From 62-47 sp044463945 (GTDB lineage: Bacteria > Pseudomonadota > Alphaproteobacteria > Rhizobiales > Xanthobacteraceae), in assembly GCA_044463945.1 (NCBI GenBank), contig JBIQLW010000019.1, positions 1 through 64,000 on the forward strand: a stretch of DNA of 64,000 nt, in the 5' to 3' direction. A program made the translations under genes and the position numbers. Under the pieces are notes generated by a model. The model was not told the DNA's origin, searched no databases, and was given only the letters and a program-made list of their open reading frames with translations. This document shows, piece after piece, positions 59,220 to 64,000 of this stretch (positions are counted from its first letter, which is position 1; every line of letters starts with the position of its first letter).

Positions 59220-59950
59220 CACCCGCGCGGACGGCTGGCTTGCTGCATTTGCAGCGCGCGGACGCGGCGGCGCAGGATCTCGTTGCGCATGGCGGCGAGA
59301 TGCAGCGTGACGAACAACAGCGAGAACGCCACCGCCATCGTCAAAAGCGGAATCAGGAACGCCTTGTCCAGCGTCGAGCCGCCCATGCGGATCACCGACG
59401 CCGGCTGGTGCAGCGTATTCCACCAGTCGACCGAGAATTTGATGATCGGGATGTTGATCGCGCCCACCAGCGTCAGCACGGCGCTCGCGCGGGCGGCGCG
59501 CGAGGGGTCCTCCACCGCGCGCCACAGCGCGATCAGGCCGAGATACATCAGGAACAGGATCAGCACCGAGGTCAGCCGCGCGTCCCATTCCCAGTAGGTG
59601 CCCCACATCGGGCGGCCCCACAGCGAGCCGGTGACCAGCGCCAGAAAGGTGAAGGCGGCGCCGATCGGCGCGGCCGCCTTGGCGGCGACGTCGGCGAGCG
59701 GATGCCGCCACACCAGCGTGCCGAGCGAGGCCACGCTCATCACGCCCCACACGAACATCGACAGCCAGGCGTTGGGCACGTGGATGAACATGATCTTCAC
59801 CGTCGCGCCCTGCTGGTAGTCGTCGGGCGCCAGCGCCGACTGATACAGGCCGAGCGCGAGCAGGATGGCGGTCGCGGCCGTCAGCCACGGCAGGATCCGG
59901 GCCGTCAGCGCCAGAAAGCGGGTCGGGTTGGCAAGGTCGATCAGCGTCAT
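59219..59950 (-). CDS. ccmC: Cytochrome c maturation heme-handling protein CcmC
   Basis: A 243-residue, six-helix inner-membrane protein that presents heme to CcmE. It carries the tryptophan-rich signature WGTYWEWDARLTS near residue 125 and conserved periplasmic histidines (FIHVPNAW and WWNTLHQP). ATG 59950 follows AGGAC. The open frame upstream to 60007 lacks the family N-terminus. The ccmB stop lies about 100 bases upstream. Confidence 0.96.
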   Translation of the reverse strand: MTLIDLANPTRFLALTARILPWLTAATAILLALGLYQSALAPDDYQQGATVKIMFIHVPNAWLSMFVWGVMSVASLGTLVWRHPLADVAAKAAAPIGAAFTFLALVTGSLWGRPMWGTYWEWDARLTSVLILFLMYLGLIALWRAVEDPSRAARASAVLTLVGAINIPIIKFSVDWWNTLHQPASVIRMGGSTLDKAFLIPLLTMAVAFSLLFVTLHLAAMRNEILRRRVRALQMQQASRPRG

Positions 59951-60047
59951 GGCTGTCCTGATAGTCGCCGCGCGCGCCGCGCGCAACGGACCACGGGCGC
60001 GTTCCATCGTGGTTCCGCGAGAGTTGATGGGGCGGGCTCGCGCATGG

Positions 60048-60716
60048 TCAGTCGAGCCCGTGGCGCAGCGCCGCCGCCGCCGCTAGCGGGCCGACCACGA
60101 GGCCGGCCAGCGACAGCGCGCACAGGATCGAGAACGGCGCGCCGAAGCCGGCGGGCTCAAGCACGGCGGCGTTGGAGGCGGCGACCCCGAAGATCAGCAC
60201 CGGGATCGACAGCGGCAGCACCAGCACGGCGAGCAACAGGCCGCCGCGCCGCAGCGCCACCGCCAGCGCCGCGCCGATCATCCCGGTGAAGGTGAGCGCC
60301 GGCGTGCCCGCCAGCAGCGTCAGCGCCACCGCCAGCGTGGCATTGCCGTCGAGGTTGAGCAGCAGGCCGAGGATCGGCGTCGCCACCACCAGCGGCACCC
60401 CGGCCACCAGCCAGTGCGCCACCGCCTTGGCGAGGCAGATCAGCTCCAGCGGCGTGCGGCTCATGGTCAGGAGGTCGAGCGAGCCGTCGTCGTGGTCGGC
60501 GGCGAACAGCCGGTCCAGCGTCAGCAGGCTCGCCAATAGCGCGCCGAGCCACAGGATGGCGGGGCCGAGCTTCTTCAAGAGCGCGAGATCGGGACCGACC
60601 GCGAACGGCATCAGCACCACCACGGTCAGGAAGAACAGCACGCCGATCAGCGCGCCGCCGCCGACGCGCAGCGCCACCTGGATGTCGCGCCGAAGCAGTG
60701 CGACAAGCGCGCTCAT
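60048..60716 (-). CDS. ccmB: Cytochrome c maturation ABC permease CcmB
   Basis: A 222-residue permease with six helices. It has ALLRRDIQVALRVGGGALIG at the start and the coupling motif DDGSLDLLTMSRTPLELICLAK, which contacts CcmA. With CcmA it powers heme transfer from CcmC to CcmE. The start at ATG 60716 fits the family N-terminus; the longer frame is repeat sequence. A 175-base repeat-rich gap separates it from ccmA, which is unusual since these genes normally adjoin. Confidence 0.94.
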   Translation of the reverse strand: MSALVALLRRDIQVALRVGGGALIGVLFFLTVVVLMPFAVGPDLALLKKLGPAILWLGALLASLLTLDRLFAADHDDGSLDLLTMSRTPLELICLAKAVAHWLVAGVPLVVATPILGLLLNLDGNATLAVALTLLAGTPALTFTGMIGAALAVALRRGGLLLAVLVLPLSIPVLIFGVAASNAAVLEPAGFGAPFSILCALSLAGLVVGPLAAAAALRHGLD

Positions 60717-60767
60717 GACGCGCCGCTCCGTGGCGCGATGGTGTCGATGGGCTGTCCGTGTTGACTC

Positions 60768-60871
60768 CCACCCCCGCCCCCTCCCCACAAGGGGGAGGGG
60801 AGCAAAAGCGCTGCGGCGCGCGGGGAGCGCTCCCTCCCCCCTTGTGGGGGAGGGTTGGGGAGGGGGGTGGC
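60768..60871. repeat. GC-rich inverted repeat between ccmA and ccmB
   Basis: About 100 bases with two internal hairpins: CCCCTCCCC...GGGGAGGGG around 60776-60800, and CCCTCCCCCCTT...GGGGGAGGG around 60832-60854. The two halves are also roughly complementary to each other, so the whole can form one large cruciform. Related to the hairpins at 2844 and 12791. Confidence 0.75.
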
Positions 60872-60891
60872 AGGGATCGGAAATGCCTCCA

Positions 60892-61497
60892 TCACGACAC
60901 CCGCTCCCCGATCCGCAGCTCCCGCGCGGCGACGCCGAGCGGCAGGTGGGTGGCGGCGACGATCAGGCCGCCGCCGGCGAGATGCGCGCGCATCACTTCC
61001 GTCATCATCGCCTGCCCGCCGGCGTCGAGCGAGGACGTCGGCTCGTCGAGCAGCCACAGCGGCCGCCGGACCGCCAACAGCCGCGCGATCGACAGCCGCC
61101 GCCGCTGACCGGCCGACAGATACGCCGCCGGCAGATCCGCGATATGGTCGAGCCCGACCGCCGCCAGCGCGGCCGCGAGCGCGGTCGCCTCGCCGCCCAG
61201 CGCCGCGCGCCAGAACGCAAGGTTCTCCGCCACGCTGAGGCTCGGCTTCAGCGCGTCGCGATGGCCGAGATAGTGCGCCTGTTCGGCAAGGGAAAGCTCC
61301 GCGCCGCCGCCGTCGAGGACCAGCGCGCCGCCGGCCGGCGCGATCAGCCCGGCGATCAGCCGCAGCAGCGAGGTCTTGCCCGCGCCATTGGCTCCGATCA
61401 CCGCCAGCGCCTCGCCGGCGTCGGCCGTAAAATCCAGATTCGCGAAGATTTCGCGTCCGCCGCGGACGCATCGAAGCCGGGTTGCGGTGAGCCGCAT
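60892..61497 (-). CDS. ccmA: Cytochrome c maturation ATPase CcmA
   Basis: A 201-residue ABC ATPase with Walker A IGANGAGKTSLL, Q-loop region AEQAHYLGHRDALKPSLSVA, signature LSAGQRRRLSIARLL and Walker B WLLDEPTSSLDAGG. The HRDALKP segment is diagnostic of CcmA. The frame is open with ATGs at 61527, 61512 and 61497. I chose 61497 because the domain begins there, but no ribosome-binding site settles it. First gene of the leftward ccm series, divergent from acnA. Confidence 0.93.
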   Translation of the reverse strand: MRLTATRLRCVRGGREIFANLDFTADAGEALAVIGANGAGKTSLLRLIAGLIAPAGGALVLDGGGAELSLAEQAHYLGHRDALKPSLSVAENLAFWRAALGGEATALAAALAAVGLDHIADLPAAYLSAGQRRRLSIARLLAVRRPLWLLDEPTSSLDAGGQAMMTEVMRAHLAGGGLIVAATHLPLGVAARELRIGERVS

Positions 61498-61702
61498 TGC
61501 TGCACTGTTCATGATGTCGCGGCTCATCTATTTCACATCGCGCAAAGGCGATGGTCGATGTGGCGGTGCCCCTAGAAACATTCTATAAGCCGGGTCTTGA
61601 TGCAGCACACGACGCACGCCTGCAAGCCGGTCGGCCCATCATCGATGGTGGTTTGATACCATTCGCCGGGTGTCCGCAACGGAAAAACTGGGATCGCTTC
61701 AT

Positions 61703-64000
<2,298 letters not shown>

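Overview
The window is a GC-rich alphaproteobacterial chromosome segment. It most resembles the Bradyrhizobium/Rhodopseudomonas/Nitrobacter group (order Hyphomicrobiales). Supporting signs are a MatB almost superimposable on the Rhodopseudomonas palustris malonyl-CoA synthetase, a soluble heme-PAS FixL with FixJ, a FixK2-type regulator with a cysteine beside its DNA-binding helix, sdhCDAB, the ftsY/ispZ/ccm/acnA neighbourhood, and several dispersed palindromic repeat families typical of that group. No rRNA, tRNA, phage, IS element or CRISPR array was seen.

Layout. 1-13.7 kb: mainly housekeeping genes (asd, leuB, a YbfB-type MFS carrier, sodC, a LysE-type exporter, matB, a decayed cation-diffusion-facilitator gene, a TauE/SafE permease, sdhCDAB, a VOC protein). 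14.1-24.9 kb: an accessory catabolic island with a CUT2-type ABC importer whose second permease is fused to an SMP-30-like beta-propeller, a second free propeller, a FadR-type GntR regulator, and a 3-hydroxyacyl-CoA dehydrogenase plus acyl-CoA dehydrogenase. A repeated 10-bp motif lies in front of the first gene. 25.0-32.8 kb: a compact respiratory locus encoding a B-family heme-copper enzyme (CuA subunit II and subunit I), a heme O synthase-SCO fusion, a cytochrome b/ferredoxin/MvhD-like fusion, small membrane or exported proteins and a Crp/Fnr regulator. Subunit I keeps all metal-ligand histidines but has Gln in place of the cross-linked active-site Tyr, so it is more likely a nitric oxide reductase than an oxidase. 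This is the best candidate for an undescribed system.

33-42.6 kb: fixLJ, then a reactive-sulfur module: a BigR/SqrR-type repressor with its two sensing cysteines, trxC, and divergently an SQR-like flavoprotein, a small membrane protein, an RND efflux pair and a DUF302 protein. An ATTC-N8-GAAT site overlaps the repressor start. 42.8-55.7 kb: a low-oxygen regulon with a PhaC-like hydrolase, a phasin-like protein, phaC, fixK, a receiver-only regulator, a universal stress protein, an alcohol dehydrogenase, a cytochrome c, an ADP-forming acyl-CoA synthetase/GNAT fusion and hemN. Four TTGAT-N4-ATCAA-like (FixK/FNR) boxes lie in this stretch, three at the expected distance from genes and one displaced by an inserted repeat. 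55.9-64 kb: housekeeping again (an RluA-type pseudouridine synthase, ftsY, ispZ, ccmABCDG, and acnA running off the right edge).

Coordinates come from reading frames and visible start and ribosome-binding signals. Functions come from motif recognition without database searches.
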